NCBI RefSeq assembly: GCF_031846515.1
Contig: NZ_JAVRHO010000003.1
Coordinates: 166,943 to 230,942 of the forward strand
DNA length: 64,000 bases
Reading direction: 5' to 3'
Source of the DNA: Autumnicola lenta
GTDB lineage: Bacteria > Bacteroidota > Bacteroidia > Flavobacteriales > Flavobacteriaceae
Shown here: piece by piece, positions 18,054 to 27,762 of the stretch
Layout: the number at the start of each line of letters is the position of its first letter
Position numbering within the stretch: position 1 is the first letter of the stretch
Position numbers and translations under genes: made by a program
The notes under the pieces: generated by a model
Database searches by the model: none
Seen by the model: only the letters and a program-made list of their open reading frames with translations
What the model was told of the DNA's origin: nothing

Positions 18054-19016
18054 CTAAAAGTCCCGGCAAAACTCCAATGCCCGATCTTCGTGATAATAAA
18101 GTTCTCCTTTCTGAAAGAAACCAACATGGCCGCCATGTTCAGGCATTTCCAGGTGAAGGAATTCAGAATTTTTTGCAATTTCCAAAGGATAAGAACTTTC
18201 TGAAAGAAAGGAATCATTTTTAGCATTTATCAGTAGGGTCGGGATGCCGATATTTGGCAAAAATTGAAGGCTGCTGCATTTCTGGTAATAATCTGCCGCG
18301 TCTTTATAACCGTGGGCTTTGCTCGTGTACAACTCGTCTATGGCCAAAAGGGAATTACAGGCGCCAATATCGTTTCGGTCAATTTCCTTCGGAAAAAGTT
18401 CCTGCCGCTCATATAGCTGATTTTTCAGCTTTTTCAGAAACCTTCTGGAGTAAAGGTAATTCTTATGTTTGTCCAGCTCCTTTAACGACGCACCTAAATC
18501 TGAAGGGACAGAGACTGCAACTGCCGCTTTTATTTCCTTCGGAAGAAATTGAGTTTCACCAAGATACTTCAGTAGCAAATTGCCGCCCAGACTAAATCCT
18601 GAAAGCACTATTTTATCATACTTTTTATTCTGAAGGCAAAGTTCAATCACTTCTTTAAGATCTTCAGTCGCACCGGCATTGTAACTGCGAAAGAGTCTGT
18701 TAATTTTGCCGCTGCAACTTCTGAAATTTATAAGTGCAACATCAAATCCTTTTTCAGACAAGGCTTTGGCCATTCCCAGCATATACGGTCGGTCGGCACT
18801 ACCGGCCAGGCCATGCGTCACGATCATTAATTGCCGATAATTGCCATTTTTGGCATAGCACCAGTCCAGGTCGAGAAAATCCCCATCACTCAGTTCTACG
18901 CGCTCTCTTTCAGATACCTCGATCTTTACCTTCCGCAGTAAAGAGGCGTAAATGGTGGAAAAATGGGCGCTTCTAAAGAGAAATGGAGCTTTATAATTAC
19001 TTTTCAGGATTGGCAT
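18054..19016 (-). CDS. YheT-like alpha/beta hydrolase
   Basis: The 320-residue hydrolase belongs to the YheT/COG0429 group. It shows VTHGLAGSADRPYM (oxyanion region), the nucleophile elbow GFSLGGNLLLKYLGE (about residue 142), an acid segment LLINAKNDSFL and the catalytic histidine in PEHGGHVGFF. Family members are esterases with poorly known substrates. It is monocistronic, and no signal peptide is evident. Confidence 0.88.
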   Translation of the reverse strand: MPILKSNYKAPFLFRSAHFSTIYASLLRKVKIEVSERERVELSDGDFLDLDWCYAKNGNYRQLMIVTHGLAGSADRPYMLGMAKALSEKGFDVALINFRSCSGKINRLFRSYNAGATEDLKEVIELCLQNKKYDKIVLSGFSLGGNLLLKYLGETQFLPKEIKAAVAVSVPSDLGASLKELDKHKNYLYSRRFLKKLKNQLYERQELFPKEIDRNDIGACNSLLAIDELYTSKAHGYKDAADYYQKCSSLQFLPNIGIPTLLINAKNDSFLSESSYPLEIAKNSEFLHLEMPEHGGHVGFFQKGELYYHEDRALEFCRDF

Positions 19017-19188
19017 AGATCTAAAATAACAGAAATATGTAAAATTTCACATCCGGAACTGTTTTAAGAGTTGTCAGAAATTTACCAGATGTTAAGTTTT
19101 TAGTAAAAATGGTGAAATAATAGCTACGGTTAGCCCGATAATTATGCGTGCATAGTAAAGTTTCTTAGCTTTATAAAAAATTGAAAAA

Positions 19189-19677
19189 ATGTATACGAAA
19201 GAATTTGAAATCCGCTGGAGCGATATAGATGCGAACCGACACTTGGCAAATACCGCCTATATAAATTTTATGAGCCATACCCGAATGGGATTTTTAATGG
19301 AAAACGGCTTTGGTCAGAAGGAGATGGCGAAGCATAACCTGGGGCCGGTGGTTTTTTATGAGCATATCTATTACTTTAAGGAAGTTTTCGCGGGAATGCC
19401 GGTAAAAGTGAGCCTGCAGCTTCAAGGTTTGTCTGAAGGCGGAATGTATTTTGAATTTGTCCATAATTTTTATGATCATAAAGGCCGCAATTTCGCCAGT
19501 TGCGAAATGATGGGAGCATGGATAGACCTTAAGGAACGGAAACTTACAAAACTTTCTGAAGAGTTGTTTCAAAATTTAAACGGACTACAACATACCGAAG
19601 ATTTTAAAGTCCTGACTAAAGAAGACACCCGTAAATTCGGAAAGAAACCTCAGGATATAGATCCAGCAGAACTTTAG
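19189..19677 (+). CDS. Acyl-CoA thioesterase, hotdog fold (4HBT)
   Basis: The 162-residue protein opens with FEIRWSDIDANRHLANTAYI, the 4-hydroxybenzoyl-CoA thioesterase-type active-site region with its catalytic aspartate, and continues as a single hotdog domain. It likely hydrolyses acyl-CoA or acyl-ACP thioesters. A GGCT-like gene begins 12 bp downstream and is probably co-transcribed. Confidence 0.88.
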   Translation: MYTKEFEIRWSDIDANRHLANTAYINFMSHTRMGFLMENGFGQKEMAKHNLGPVVFYEHIYYFKEVFAGMPVKVSLQLQGLSEGGMYFEFVHNFYDHKGRNFASCEMMGAWIDLKERKLTKLSEELFQNLNGLQHTEDFKVLTKEDTRKFGKKPQDIDPAEL

Positions 19678-19689
19678 AATCCGCTAGCT

Positions 19690-20328
19690 ATGAAGTATGA
19701 AATCGATGAAGTCTGGTATGCCTGCTACGGTTCAAATATTCAGGAAAAGCGTTTTTTGTGTTACATCCAGGGCGGTACGCCGGCCGGGGCATTGACTAAT
19801 TATAAAGGTTGTAACAATACGGCGGCGCCTAAAGAAAATCATCCCATTACTATCAATCGTGACTTATATTTTGCCAAGGAATCCCCGGCCTGGAGTGGTG
19901 GTGGCATCGGATTCTTAAAGCCCGGCCATAATGAAGAAGCAGTCACTTTTGGGCGGCAGTATCTTATTAGCAGCGATCAGTTTACAGATCTTGTAAGACA
20001 GGAATTGAAGATGGAGGGCGAGCTGGCCATAGAATTTGGCGAGCTGATTGAGAAGGGATCTGTTATTTGTTCTCCCGGCGGCAGGTACGGGAAATTGATT
20101 TGTCTTGGCCACAGGGATAAAAAACCAATTTTCAGCTTCACCAGCGAGCACTATCTTGAAGAAGAAATTAATCCGCCGGATAAGGCTTATCTTTCCACAA
20201 TTATTTCCGGATTAAAAGAAATTTACGACCTGGATAATCAGGAGTTGGTGGAATATTTTCGCCAAAAAACCGGAATAAAAAACACACCGCTGGAAAACAA
20301 TTTAGCTGAAATTGTTGAAAACTCATGA
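19690..20328 (+). CDS. Gamma-glutamylcyclotransferase-like protein
   Basis: The 212-residue protein has VWYACYGSNI near the N-terminus, like the YGSN motif of the GGCT fold, and AWSGGGIGFLKPG further on. The fold call rests on this motif and general layout only. It follows the thioesterase gene by 12 bp. Its substrate is unknown; annotation as hypothetical is a fair alternative. Confidence 0.6.
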   Translation: MKYEIDEVWYACYGSNIQEKRFLCYIQGGTPAGALTNYKGCNNTAAPKENHPITINRDLYFAKESPAWSGGGIGFLKPGHNEEAVTFGRQYLISSDQFTDLVRQELKMEGELAIEFGELIEKGSVICSPGGRYGKLICLGHRDKKPIFSFTSEHYLEEEINPPDKAYLSTIISGLKEIYDLDNQELVEYFRQKTGIKNTPLENNLAEIVENS

Positions 20329-20492
20329 TTATTTACAGCATTGGTGCCCCCTGTAGTTGTCTGGTCTAGCGAAGTTGAGACCTGCTTTCTGATGATAATC
20401 CTGATTTAAAAAAACCCTCGACTCCGCTCGGGGAAACTCCAACCGATAAACATAGTCGGGAGGTTAATGAAATCAATAATGAAATAAAAAAT

Positions 20493-21020
20493 ATGCCATT
20501 CAAAAGTTCTGAAATAAGGTGGTTTTCCCGGGAGAAGCAGGTTCTTTGGGATGTTTTTGAAAACCTTCAAAAATCCGGCCCGGGAAATCCTGAAGAAGAA
20601 AGAACCGACTTTTATCTAAGTTCAAATACACCAAATTCCGGGATAAAAATCAGGGAAGGAAAGCACGAGTTAAAGGTGAAAACGGATAAAGATGAAAAGC
20701 TGGAATTTGGACTCCTGCAGCACTGGAGCAAATGGAGCTATGCTGAAGAAGAAAATATCCTGAATTCCGTTAATTCTAATTTACTTGATGATTGGTTAAA
20801 ACTGACCAAGAACCGGGCAAAAAAATCCTATAAAATCACTGCTGAAGAGAAAGTAGAATTCACTTCAGAAGAAAATATAAAAGAAGGTTTTGATCCGAAT
20901 TCACACGATTTGAAATTCCGTCACTGGAGTTCACCGGCTTTACGCTGGGATTGGAATCCTTCAGCAGTAAAACGAAATCCGCAGGAAACTTGCGCCTTGC
21001 GCTGGATCAACTTCAGCTAA
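20493..21020 (+). CDS. Hypothetical protein, possibly CYTH-like
   Basis: The 175-residue soluble protein contains DFYLSSNTPNSGIKIREGKH followed by ELKVKTD, an arrangement resembling the beta strands of CYTH/triphosphate-tunnel proteins (R-x-R/E-x-K pattern). The remaining signature residues were not confirmed. The C-terminus is rich in W and R (HWSSPALRWDWNPSAVKR). No operon partner is obvious. Confidence 0.5.
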   Translation: MPFKSSEIRWFSREKQVLWDVFENLQKSGPGNPEEERTDFYLSSNTPNSGIKIREGKHELKVKTDKDEKLEFGLLQHWSKWSYAEEENILNSVNSNLLDDWLKLTKNRAKKSYKITAEEKVEFTSEENIKEGFDPNSHDLKFRHWSSPALRWDWNPSAVKRNPQETCALRWINFS

Positions 21021-21154
21021 AAACTGGGCCTCTCCAAAATCTGAAATCCTGCAGCTATCCTGAATTTTTAGCCGATTTTCTTTAGAAGGTGAAAATTGCC
21101 ATATTAGAGGCATCATCATAAAGTCATTTTCCGCAGCGGTTTCAGAATAAAAAT

Positions 21155-22051
21155 TTAAGCCCTCACTTTGGTCTTCTTGATCGTTACCATATAAACCCCG
21201 ATAAAAACAAGCGCTGCAGCAATGCCTTTTGTCCAGTTCATAGTATCGGCGCCTGTTGCGACGGCGTAAATTATGGCAATTAGCGGTTGCAGATAGATAA
21301 AAGCGCTTATGGTAGAGGCAGAGAGCTGTTTTAAAGCATAAATATTCAGTAAATAAGTGGCAAAAGTCGTTCCCAGTACTACAAATGCCATTTTCCAGAC
21401 TGCTTCAAAAGGGAGGCCTGTCCAGTTTACATCAGTAAATTCACCAATTGTTATAGGGAAATTTATGATGACACCTATTAAGAAGAGCCACTTCATTAGC
21501 GTGATCGCACCGTATTTTGCGGTTAATGGTCTAACGATAATAAGATACAATCCATAGGAAAGGGCATTTATGATAAACAGGATATTTCCTAAAGGAATAT
21601 TTGGCGCATTTTCTTTACTGCTGGTGCTAAAAAGAATAAGTACAAGTGCACCTGCAAGCCCGATTATTATTCCTAGAGCTTTTAATAATGTAATTCTTTC
21701 ACGTATTAAAACTGAAGCTAAAATGAGTACCATCACCGGGGAAAGGGTTACAATTACCGAGCTGTTTATTGGCGTGGATAGATTTAGTCCTTTAAAGAAA
21801 AAAAGCATATTCACCACCATTCCAAACACTGCGCAGGCGAAGATTCGCGGCCAGTCTGAATTGGCAATTTTCTCCTGTGGCAGAAAAAGACTTATAGACC
21901 AGAAAAGTATGGCGGCACCAAAAACCCTCAGAAAAATAAATCCAAAAGGTTCAATATAAAACGGCATTACGCCTTTGGCAACAGTATGGTTAATTCCATA
22001 AATGGCACTCGCAAGAATAGCAGCAATCACTGCCAGAGCCCTGCTACTCAT
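21155..22051 (-). CDS. EamA/DMT superfamily transporter
   Basis: The 298-residue membrane protein has about ten hydrophobic segments in two EamA halves. The first half starts AVIAAILASAIYGINHTVAK and the second includes INALSYGLYLIIVRPLTAKY. It is a drug/metabolite exporter of unknown substrate. Its start overlaps the 3' end of the ArsC-like gene by 8 bp, so the two are probably co-transcribed. Confidence 0.9.
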   Translation of the reverse strand: MSSRALAVIAAILASAIYGINHTVAKGVMPFYIEPFGFIFLRVFGAAILFWSISLFLPQEKIANSDWPRIFACAVFGMVVNMLFFFKGLNLSTPINSSVIVTLSPVMVLILASVLIRERITLLKALGIIIGLAGALVLILFSTSSKENAPNIPLGNILFIINALSYGLYLIIVRPLTAKYGAITLMKWLFLIGVIINFPITIGEFTDVNWTGLPFEAVWKMAFVVLGTTFATYLLNIYALKQLSASTISAFIYLQPLIAIIYAVATGADTMNWTKGIAAALVFIGVYMVTIKKTKVRA

Positions 22052-22397
22052 GTATTGAAGCTTTAGCGGCTTCTACAGCTTTCTTCGAATTCCCGGTAAA
22101 AATTTCATCATTGTTTATAACAACGGGACGTTTTAGGAAGGTATAATGTTCCAGGATAAGATTTTTGTATTGATTCTCGTCCAGATCCTTATTTTTTAGA
22201 TCTTTTTCCTTGTAAAGTCTGGCCCTTTTGCTGAACAAAGATTCATAACTTCCCGAAAGTTCCTGCATTTCTTCCAGTTGTTTTTCAGTAATCTTTTCTG
22301 TTTTGATATCCTGAAGAATAAACGAAGATGGTGGGTCCAATTCTTTCAGGATGCGTTTACAGGTATCACAGGTAGAGAGGTGATAGATCTTCTTCAT
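22044..22397 (-). CDS. ArsC/Spx-family thioredoxin-fold protein
   Basis: The 117-residue protein has MKKIYHLSTCDTCKRIL at the N-terminus, with a CxxC site as in the YffB/Spx/ArsC family, and the conserved later segment FLKRPVVINNDEIFTGN. True arsenate reductase activity is uncertain, since no ars genes are nearby. It overlaps the downstream EamA transporter. Confidence 0.85.
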   Translation of the reverse strand: MKKIYHLSTCDTCKRILKELDPPSSFILQDIKTEKITEKQLEEMQELSGSYESLFSKRARLYKEKDLKNKDLDENQYKNLILEHYTFLKRPVVINNDEIFTGNSKKAVEAAKASIHE

Positions 22398-22489
22398 TTA
22401 TTTTTTATTAGGATTTTTTAAGATTTGGATACTTTTACGCAAATTAAGAACATTTAAGCGGCAGAAGAAAGTTTTCCGGGTGGAGAATC

Positions 22490-23260
22490 CTACTCAACAG
22501 GAATTTCTTGCAAGCCAACTTTTAAAAATTCTTCTACTTCAGCATAAGGAAATCTGTAAATAATATTACCATCGGCATAAGACGATATTTCATAGGCATT
22601 ATAATGCAAAACCAGCTCATTCTGAGAAAATCCTATATTTTGAGGAAGCACAAATTTGTCATCTTCGAAGAACAATCCGTTACTGTTAATAGGTTCGTTC
22701 TGCGGAATATTTTGATCTTCCCGAAATTTCTCTTCAAAAAACTCTTTAAATTCTGAAGTAAATAATTCCTCGTGGGAGTAAGTTGCTCCGGTTTCGGGAT
22801 TAAAGTTTAAAAAGGAAACGCTGCTGTAACCATGGGCACCGCCGGTAAATATTTCAGAACTAAACCTGAAGGAAATAAGGTCTTCTGTTCGCAATGAAAT
22901 CTCACCCAAAACTGAAGCTTCCGACGGAATTTGATATTCCGGAAAATCACTCGCTGTAGTTTCAAAATTTTCAATAAATCGATCTGCAAGGCCTTCAATG
23001 GACTCAATTTTTTTATCATCACGATAATCTACCACTTCAATAATATGATTGGTAATTGCACGATTTATTTCTTTTGCAGCCTCATTTTCACCTTCAGCAA
23101 CAGGATAATTTATGCTGATAAAAGTGCATTCTCCTTCTTCAGGATTGCATGCTTCGTATGATTTTTCTACGGAATAATTAGTGAATTCAAGAGCTTCTTT
23201 TTCCTCTTCACAAGCCGTGAAAAGTACTGTAAAAATAAGGACTAAAAGGATTTTTCTCAC
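22490..23260 (-). CDS. DUF3298/DUF4163-type lipoprotein
   Basis: I place the start at a GTG (23260), giving MRKILLVLIFTVLFTACEEE, a clean lipoprotein signal with lipobox FTAC; an upstream start at 23323 would bury it. The 256-residue mature region includes ISFRFSSEIFTGGAHGYSSV and later a FLPYAEV-like block (YRFPYAEVEEFLK), typical of paired DUF4163/DUF3298 (RsiV-like) domains. It is probably membrane-anchored in the periplasm; its role is unknown. Confidence 0.78.
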   Translation of the reverse strand: MRKILLVLIFTVLFTACEEEKEALEFTNYSVEKSYEACNPEEGECTFISINYPVAEGENEAAKEINRAITNHIIEVVDYRDDKKIESIEGLADRFIENFETTASDFPEYQIPSEASVLGEISLRTEDLISFRFSSEIFTGGAHGYSSVSFLNFNPETGATYSHEELFTSEFKEFFEEKFREDQNIPQNEPINSNGLFFEDDKFVLPQNIGFSQNELVLHYNAYEISSYADGNIIYRFPYAEVEEFLKVGLQEIPVE

Positions 23261-23304
23261 GGTGTAAAGGAGGGTGTTAAAGTTAATGATAAAGATACAT
23301 GCAA

Positions 23305-23337
23305 TTTTGTGATTGCCCAACATCTGTAGTACATTTG
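23305..23337 (+). promoter_or_regulatory. Putative promoter for cystathionine gamma-synthase gene
   Basis: TTTTG (23305-23309), a 20-bp spacer and TACATTTG (23330-23337) match the Bacteroidota -33/-7 consensus well. This leaves an untranslated leader of about 85 nt, in which I did not recognise a riboswitch. Confidence 0.55.
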
Positions 23338-23429
23338 GGGGGAAAGGATCAAATCCTTAACGGATATTTAATAATTGCCAGTTTGTTTTTAGCTTAACAA
23401 TCCGAATGGCATGAAAAACTTCAAGTCAG

Positions 23430-24575
23430 ATGAAATTTAATACCAAGACAATACACGGAGGTCAGGAAAATATAGATCCTGCTTATGGCTCTGTAATGCC
23501 TCCAATTTACCAGACAAGTACCTATTCGCAAAGTACTCCCGGCGGCCATAAAGGTTTTGAATACAGCCGCAGCGGGAACCCCACAAGGGCGGCTTTGGAA
23601 AATTCTCTTGCGAGTATAGAAAATGGTAAATATGGTCTTGCCTTTGCTTCGGGTCTTGCGGCGATAGATGCAGTGATGAAGCTTTTTAAGCCCGGGGATG
23701 AAATTATTTCCACTAACGATTTATACGGTGGTTCTTATCGTTTGTTTAGCACAATATTTGAAAATTTTGGGCTCAAATTCCATTTTATTTCGATGCAGGA
23801 AGCCGAAGATATTGAGCAATACATCAATAAAAATACAAAGCTTATTTGGGTGGAAACTCCTACCAATCCAATGATGAACATTATTGATATCCAGGCCGTG
23901 TCAAAAATTGCCAAAAAACACCAGATTCTTCTGGGAGTGGATAATACTTTCGCGACGCCGTACCTGCAACAACCTTTAGATTTGGGGGCAGATCTTGTAA
24001 TGCACAGCGCGACCAAATATCTCGGTGGACATAGTGATGTGGTAATGGGAAGTCTCGTGGTAAAAAAGGAGGAGCTGGCAGAAAAACTTTATTTTATTCA
24101 GAATGCGAGCGGCGGGGTCGCTGGTCCGCAGGATAGTTTTCTTGTACTTCGCGGAATAAAAACTCTTCATTTAAGAATGCAGCGGCATTGTGAGAACGGA
24201 GAAGCTGTAGCAAGATTTCTGAAATCACATCCTAAAGTTGATAAAGTGTACTGGCCAGGGTTTGAGGATTCTCCAAATCACGATATTGCGAAAAAACAAA
24301 TGAGTGGTTTCGGCGGGATGATTTCTTTTACAACTGCTGAGAATACTCTTAAAAGTGCTGTGAAAGTTGTCGAAAACCTGAAGGTATTTACCCTTGCGGA
24401 ATCTCTTGGTGGGGTGGAATCGCTTGCTGGCCATCCGGCGAGTATGACGCATGCCTCTATTCCAATGGAAGAACGTGCAAAAACCGGAGTTGTAGATTCC
24501 CTTATCCGTTTGAGCGTAGGAGTTGAAGACGAAGGAGACCTTGTGGAAGATTTAAAGCAGGCTTTGGAGAAGTAA
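23430..24575 (+). CDS. Cystathionine gamma-synthase / gamma-lyase family PLP enzyme
   Basis: The 381-residue Cys/Met-metabolism PLP enzyme begins MKFNTKTIHGGQ. It has YEYSRSGNPTR-like residues (FEYSRSGNPTRAALE), the PLP lysine in HSATKYLGGHSDVVMG (about residue 196), and the C-terminal RLSVGVEDEGDLVEDL. It either joins homoserine ester and cysteine to form cystathionine (MetB) or cleaves cystathionine (CGL); sequence alone does not separate these. Confidence 0.9.
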   Translation: MKFNTKTIHGGQENIDPAYGSVMPPIYQTSTYSQSTPGGHKGFEYSRSGNPTRAALENSLASIENGKYGLAFASGLAAIDAVMKLFKPGDEIISTNDLYGGSYRLFSTIFENFGLKFHFISMQEAEDIEQYINKNTKLIWVETPTNPMMNIIDIQAVSKIAKKHQILLGVDNTFATPYLQQPLDLGADLVMHSATKYLGGHSDVVMGSLVVKKEELAEKLYFIQNASGGVAGPQDSFLVLRGIKTLHLRMQRHCENGEAVARFLKSHPKVDKVYWPGFEDSPNHDIAKKQMSGFGGMISFTTAENTLKSAVKVVENLKVFTLAESLGGVESLAGHPASMTHASIPMEERAKTGVVDSLIRLSVGVEDEGDLVEDLKQALEK

Positions 24576-24932
24576 TTTGATTAATTGATCTAAGTTTATA
24601 CTGAGCGGAGTCGGGAATCATTTCTTCTTCGCTCATTTTTTTGAATTGTATCTTGCTGCGAAGAAATTGAATGCTATAGGTCGAAAATTGCCATTTTTGG
24701 GCACTGACTTTTTTTCTGAATTATAAGAATTTCTTCTGCATAAACCAGCGTGATCTGCGGGAAAAATTACAGATCATTGGTGTATACGTGGCTAAACCGA
24801 ATGCCGAAAATTGCCATTTTTGGATGCTCTTAATATTGAGATTAAGTAACGCTAGCCGGTAGGTGAACTCTTCACTTTTTCACTCTTTTTCTTCTCTACA
24901 GTCCGAAAACTGCCATTTTCAGCCACCGCCGT
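24576..24932. repeat. Intergenic region with three copies of a short dispersed motif
   Basis: No gene is seen in this 357-bp stretch. TCGAAAATTGCCATTTTTGG (24681-24700), CCGAAAATTGCCATTTTTGG (24804-24823) and CCGAAAACTGCCATTTTCAG (24903-24922) are near-identical copies spaced 100-123 bp apart. Reverse-complement relatives occur at 8.6-8.9 and 63.0-63.9 kb. Confidence 0.7.
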
Positions 24933-26162
24933 TTACAGAATCTTTTTAAATACTTCTACAAGCCGCTTTACTTCTTCCGCAGTGTTATAATGCACCAGGC
25001 TTACCCTTACTACCCCGTTTTTCTCCTCCAGGCCAAGATCTTTGATCAGTTTTTTCGCATAAAAATCTCCGAAACGGATTCCAATTCTAAAGTCATCCAC
25101 TTTTTCTACAATCGCATCACTTTTTAATTCAGCATGCACAAAAGAGATCGTGGGAACACGTGTTTCTTTCCGAAAACTGGTAGCGCCAATAACGCGCACT
25201 TTAGGGTTTGTATTTAAATACTGAAGCAAAATTTCACTCAGCTTCTCTTCGTGGCCGGCAATTAAATCATATCCTGTTTCAACTTTTTTCTGAAAAGGAA
25301 CAGCGGCAGATCTTGGCGTATGCTGCCTGTACATTTCTTCAAAATATTCGGTTAAACCTAAAAGGCTGTAGGTAAGCTCAAAATTGAAGTTTCCGGGCTG
25401 GAACTTATAAGGAACATCCTTTTTTTTGAAAAAATAATGATTAATACCATCCATCTTTAAGAGCTGATTGTATTTTCCGTACATCATGGCCAGATGCGGG
25501 CCGTAGGCTTTATACCAGCTAAAAACGTAGAAATCGGCATCTAGCTCCTGGACATCAATTTTTCTATGTGGCGCATAAGCAACACCATCTACACACACCA
25601 AAGCTCCGGCTTTATGAACAAGGCTGGTAATCTCCTTTACCGGATTAATTGTCCCCAGAATATTGGAACAGTGGGTAAAGGCTACAAGTTTTGTATTTCT
25701 GCTCAGTAGTGTTTTTAGATCCTTAACATCCAACTGAAGGGTTTCGGGATTAACTTTCCAGATTTTAACGTTGATTCCTTGCTGCTTAAGGTCTGTCCAG
25801 CAAGAAACATTAGCTTCATGATCTGTATTAGTAACAATCACTTCGTCCCCTTTTTTCCATTGTTTGCTAATGCAAATACTCAAAATACGCAATAACATGG
25901 AAGCTGAAGGGCCAATAACCACTTCTTCGGGACGGGATGCATTTACAAATTTTGAAATTTGTTTTGTAGCATAAGCTAGCTTTTCACCGGCTTCCCTGGA
26001 AACTTTATAGGATGCTCCCAACTGGACGTTATGATGGGTGAGATAACCCGAAATACGTTCTATTACTTTTCCCAGGACCTGAGAGCCGCCGGCATTGTCC
26101 ATAAAAACAAAATCACGCTGCAGGGCGGGGAATTGCCTGCGTACATAGTCTATATCCATCAT
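24933..26162 (-). CDS. Class V aminotransferase, cysteine desulfurase-like
   Basis: The 409-residue PLP enzyme starts with DIDYVRRQFPALQRDFVFMD and carries FTHCSNILGTINPVKEI and the lysine region VFSWYKAYGPHLAMMYG. It resembles the cysteine-desulfurase-like group that lacks the canonical mobile-loop cysteine motif of SufS/IscS. Activity may be desulfuration or another PLP reaction. It is monocistronic here. Confidence 0.82.
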   Translation of the reverse strand: MMDIDYVRRQFPALQRDFVFMDNAGGSQVLGKVIERISGYLTHHNVQLGASYKVSREAGEKLAYATKQISKFVNASRPEEVVIGPSASMLLRILSICISKQWKKGDEVIVTNTDHEANVSCWTDLKQQGINVKIWKVNPETLQLDVKDLKTLLSRNTKLVAFTHCSNILGTINPVKEITSLVHKAGALVCVDGVAYAPHRKIDVQELDADFYVFSWYKAYGPHLAMMYGKYNQLLKMDGINHYFFKKKDVPYKFQPGNFNFELTYSLLGLTEYFEEMYRQHTPRSAAVPFQKKVETGYDLIAGHEEKLSEILLQYLNTNPKVRVIGATSFRKETRVPTISFVHAELKSDAIVEKVDDFRIGIRFGDFYAKKLIKDLGLEEKNGVVRVSLVHYNTAEEVKRLVEVFKKIL

Positions 26163-26332
26163 TATAGAAGGCTTTGGTCAAATGATTTGAGGATCATTTT
26201 TAGAGAGTTATGTCGAAATTGAATAAATAATAAATCTGTAGCGTTCATTTCCTCGTACTGAAATGCTACTAACGCTGGGTTTTCTATAGCTACGGAAGCG
26301 ACAGGAAACTGATTGTTTCTTCCCGGATTATC

Positions 26333-26704
26333 TTATCTCAGTTCAGCACCAACAGCTACAGAGCAGTCATGACCCGGTTGCCCGTGCGGTGGATTGATCT
26401 TTGGCGCAGCAGACTTTAGCCTTACCGGAGATTGATTCCCAGAAGCATTTGTTGCCGTATTCTGCTGTCTTGCCTGGTCAAGTGGCGCTCCCACCGGCAG
26501 ATCGCACCTGTGATTTGGCTGTCCATGCGCAGGATTGTATGCTACTTCAGAATCAGTTGATTTTTCCTGATTAAGATAACTGGATTCCACAGAGGTTTCC
26601 GGTTGGATTTGTTGTTCCTGTTCTTCAGCATCTTTACAGGAAACAACGCTAAATAAGCTTATACTTAGCAGGCTGAAAATTGCGTTTTTGAATATCTTTT
26701 TCAT
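26333..26704 (-). CDS. Small lipoprotein with repeated HGQPxHxC motif
   Basis: The 123-residue protein has a lipoprotein signal (SLFSVVSCKD) and two related motifs, PAHGQPNHRCDLPVGAPL (middle) and PPHGQPGHDCSVAVGAEL (the C-terminus). Histidine and cysteine spacing suggests metal or haem binding, but this is inference. Proteins with one or two such motifs are widespread in Flavobacteriia and uncharacterised as far as I know. It lies 18 bp downstream of the DUF1028 gene and may be co-transcribed. Confidence 0.7.
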   Translation of the reverse strand: MKKIFKNAIFSLLSISLFSVVSCKDAEEQEQQIQPETSVESSYLNQEKSTDSEVAYNPAHGQPNHRCDLPVGAPLDQARQQNTATNASGNQSPVRLKSAAPKINPPHGQPGHDCSVAVGAELR

Positions 26705-26722
26705 AATAGTCTTTTTTAAAAC

Positions 26723-27715
26723 TTAATTTATAATCTCTTCTACTTCTTTTTCAGAAAGATCCAGCAGGCCGGCTTTTGGAAGCCTTGTTAGCATAGTCTT
26801 CCAGTTCTCATCTTCGGCAAAAATCGACTCAAAAACAGGTTTGGCTTCTTCTAAACGACCGCTGTTAGCGAGGGCAATTGCTTTCCAAAACTTCATTTCC
26901 AGGTTCTGCGGAAACATTTTTTCGGCAGTTCCATATTCTTTTAGTGCTTTGTTGATATTTCCCTCTTCCACCGCAAGATCTCCGCGGTTCATATGTTCGT
27001 AGGCACGGGCAGTCTTAAGCAGCCTTTCCAGTTCCTCTACCGGATTCTGATGATCGTCCACCCTCAGGTCTACTTTTTTGTCTTCCCACGAATTCTGTGC
27101 TTTTTCAGGTCCCACGACAATCAGGGCAGCAGACTGTTTTCCGCGAATATCGCCCCCGGCATTTTGAGCTGCCTTGAGCGCTTCCACAACTCTTTCAGCT
27201 AAAGGAAGATCTGCATTAAGGTGAAAAGCTTCAGCCATTGCGGGAACAACTTTTTCATTCAGCATCATATTTGCCTGTACAGAAAAATTTTTTCGGTTGA
27301 TATGACTTGCAGCTTCTACACAATTTTCGCCTGTGAAAGCTGCTGTGTTTCCTTCCATATCGAGAAAAGCAACCTGGCGGAATTCCCTGCCTTCATCATT
27401 GTTTACAAGCAGTTCCAGTGCTTCATCTGCTGTTATTCCCTGTTCCATGAGCTCCAGGCCTTTGGGGCCGTAAGCAGGGTTAACGAAAGATTGTGTGGCG
27501 ACCACACCCACTCCAGATTTTCCCCAGGAAACCAAAGGACCTACAGAAAACCAATGGCTTTGCACACCGACCGCCATCTCGCCGGTAACCGAATCGCGGG
27601 CAACAATAGAATAGGTGTGTGCAAAAGCATCTCCGCCGATTTCAGGATTTTGGGCTTTGCTATTTAAAGTTGAAATAATTGCCACAGCGGTAAGGAAAAA
27701 GATTTTTTTTATCAT
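26723..27715 (-). CDS. DUF1028 (Ntn-hydrolase-like) secreted protein
   Basis: The 330-residue protein has a signal peptide (KKIFFLTAVAIISTLNSKAQ) and then a DUF1028 domain: HTYSIVARDSVTGEMAVGVQ, SWGKSGVGVVATQSFVNPAY, RGKQSAALIVV. The C-terminal 100 residues are helical and TPR-like (LAVEEGNINKALKEYGTAEK). DUF1028 proteins have an Ntn-hydrolase fold; physiological substrates are unclear. It is probably periplasmic. Confidence 0.88.
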   Translation of the reverse strand: MIKKIFFLTAVAIISTLNSKAQNPEIGGDAFAHTYSIVARDSVTGEMAVGVQSHWFSVGPLVSWGKSGVGVVATQSFVNPAYGPKGLELMEQGITADEALELLVNNDEGREFRQVAFLDMEGNTAAFTGENCVEAASHINRKNFSVQANMMLNEKVVPAMAEAFHLNADLPLAERVVEALKAAQNAGGDIRGKQSAALIVVGPEKAQNSWEDKKVDLRVDDHQNPVEELERLLKTARAYEHMNRGDLAVEEGNINKALKEYGTAEKMFPQNLEMKFWKAIALANSGRLEEAKPVFESIFAEDENWKTMLTRLPKAGLLDLSEKEVEEIIN

Positions 27716-27762
27716 TCAGCTATATTTTTAAAAGCTAAATATAACTAAACTCTGCTGAATTT

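Noticed and set aside
18828..18850. Copy of the dispersed TTGCCGATAATTGCC motif
   Set aside because: It lies inside the YheT-like hydrolase coding region, where the codons fit the protein, so I treat it as chance.
23338..23429. Possible SAM riboswitch before the cystathionine gamma-synthase gene
   Set aside because: I could not find the conserved core or pairing of known SAM riboswitches in the 90-nt leader.
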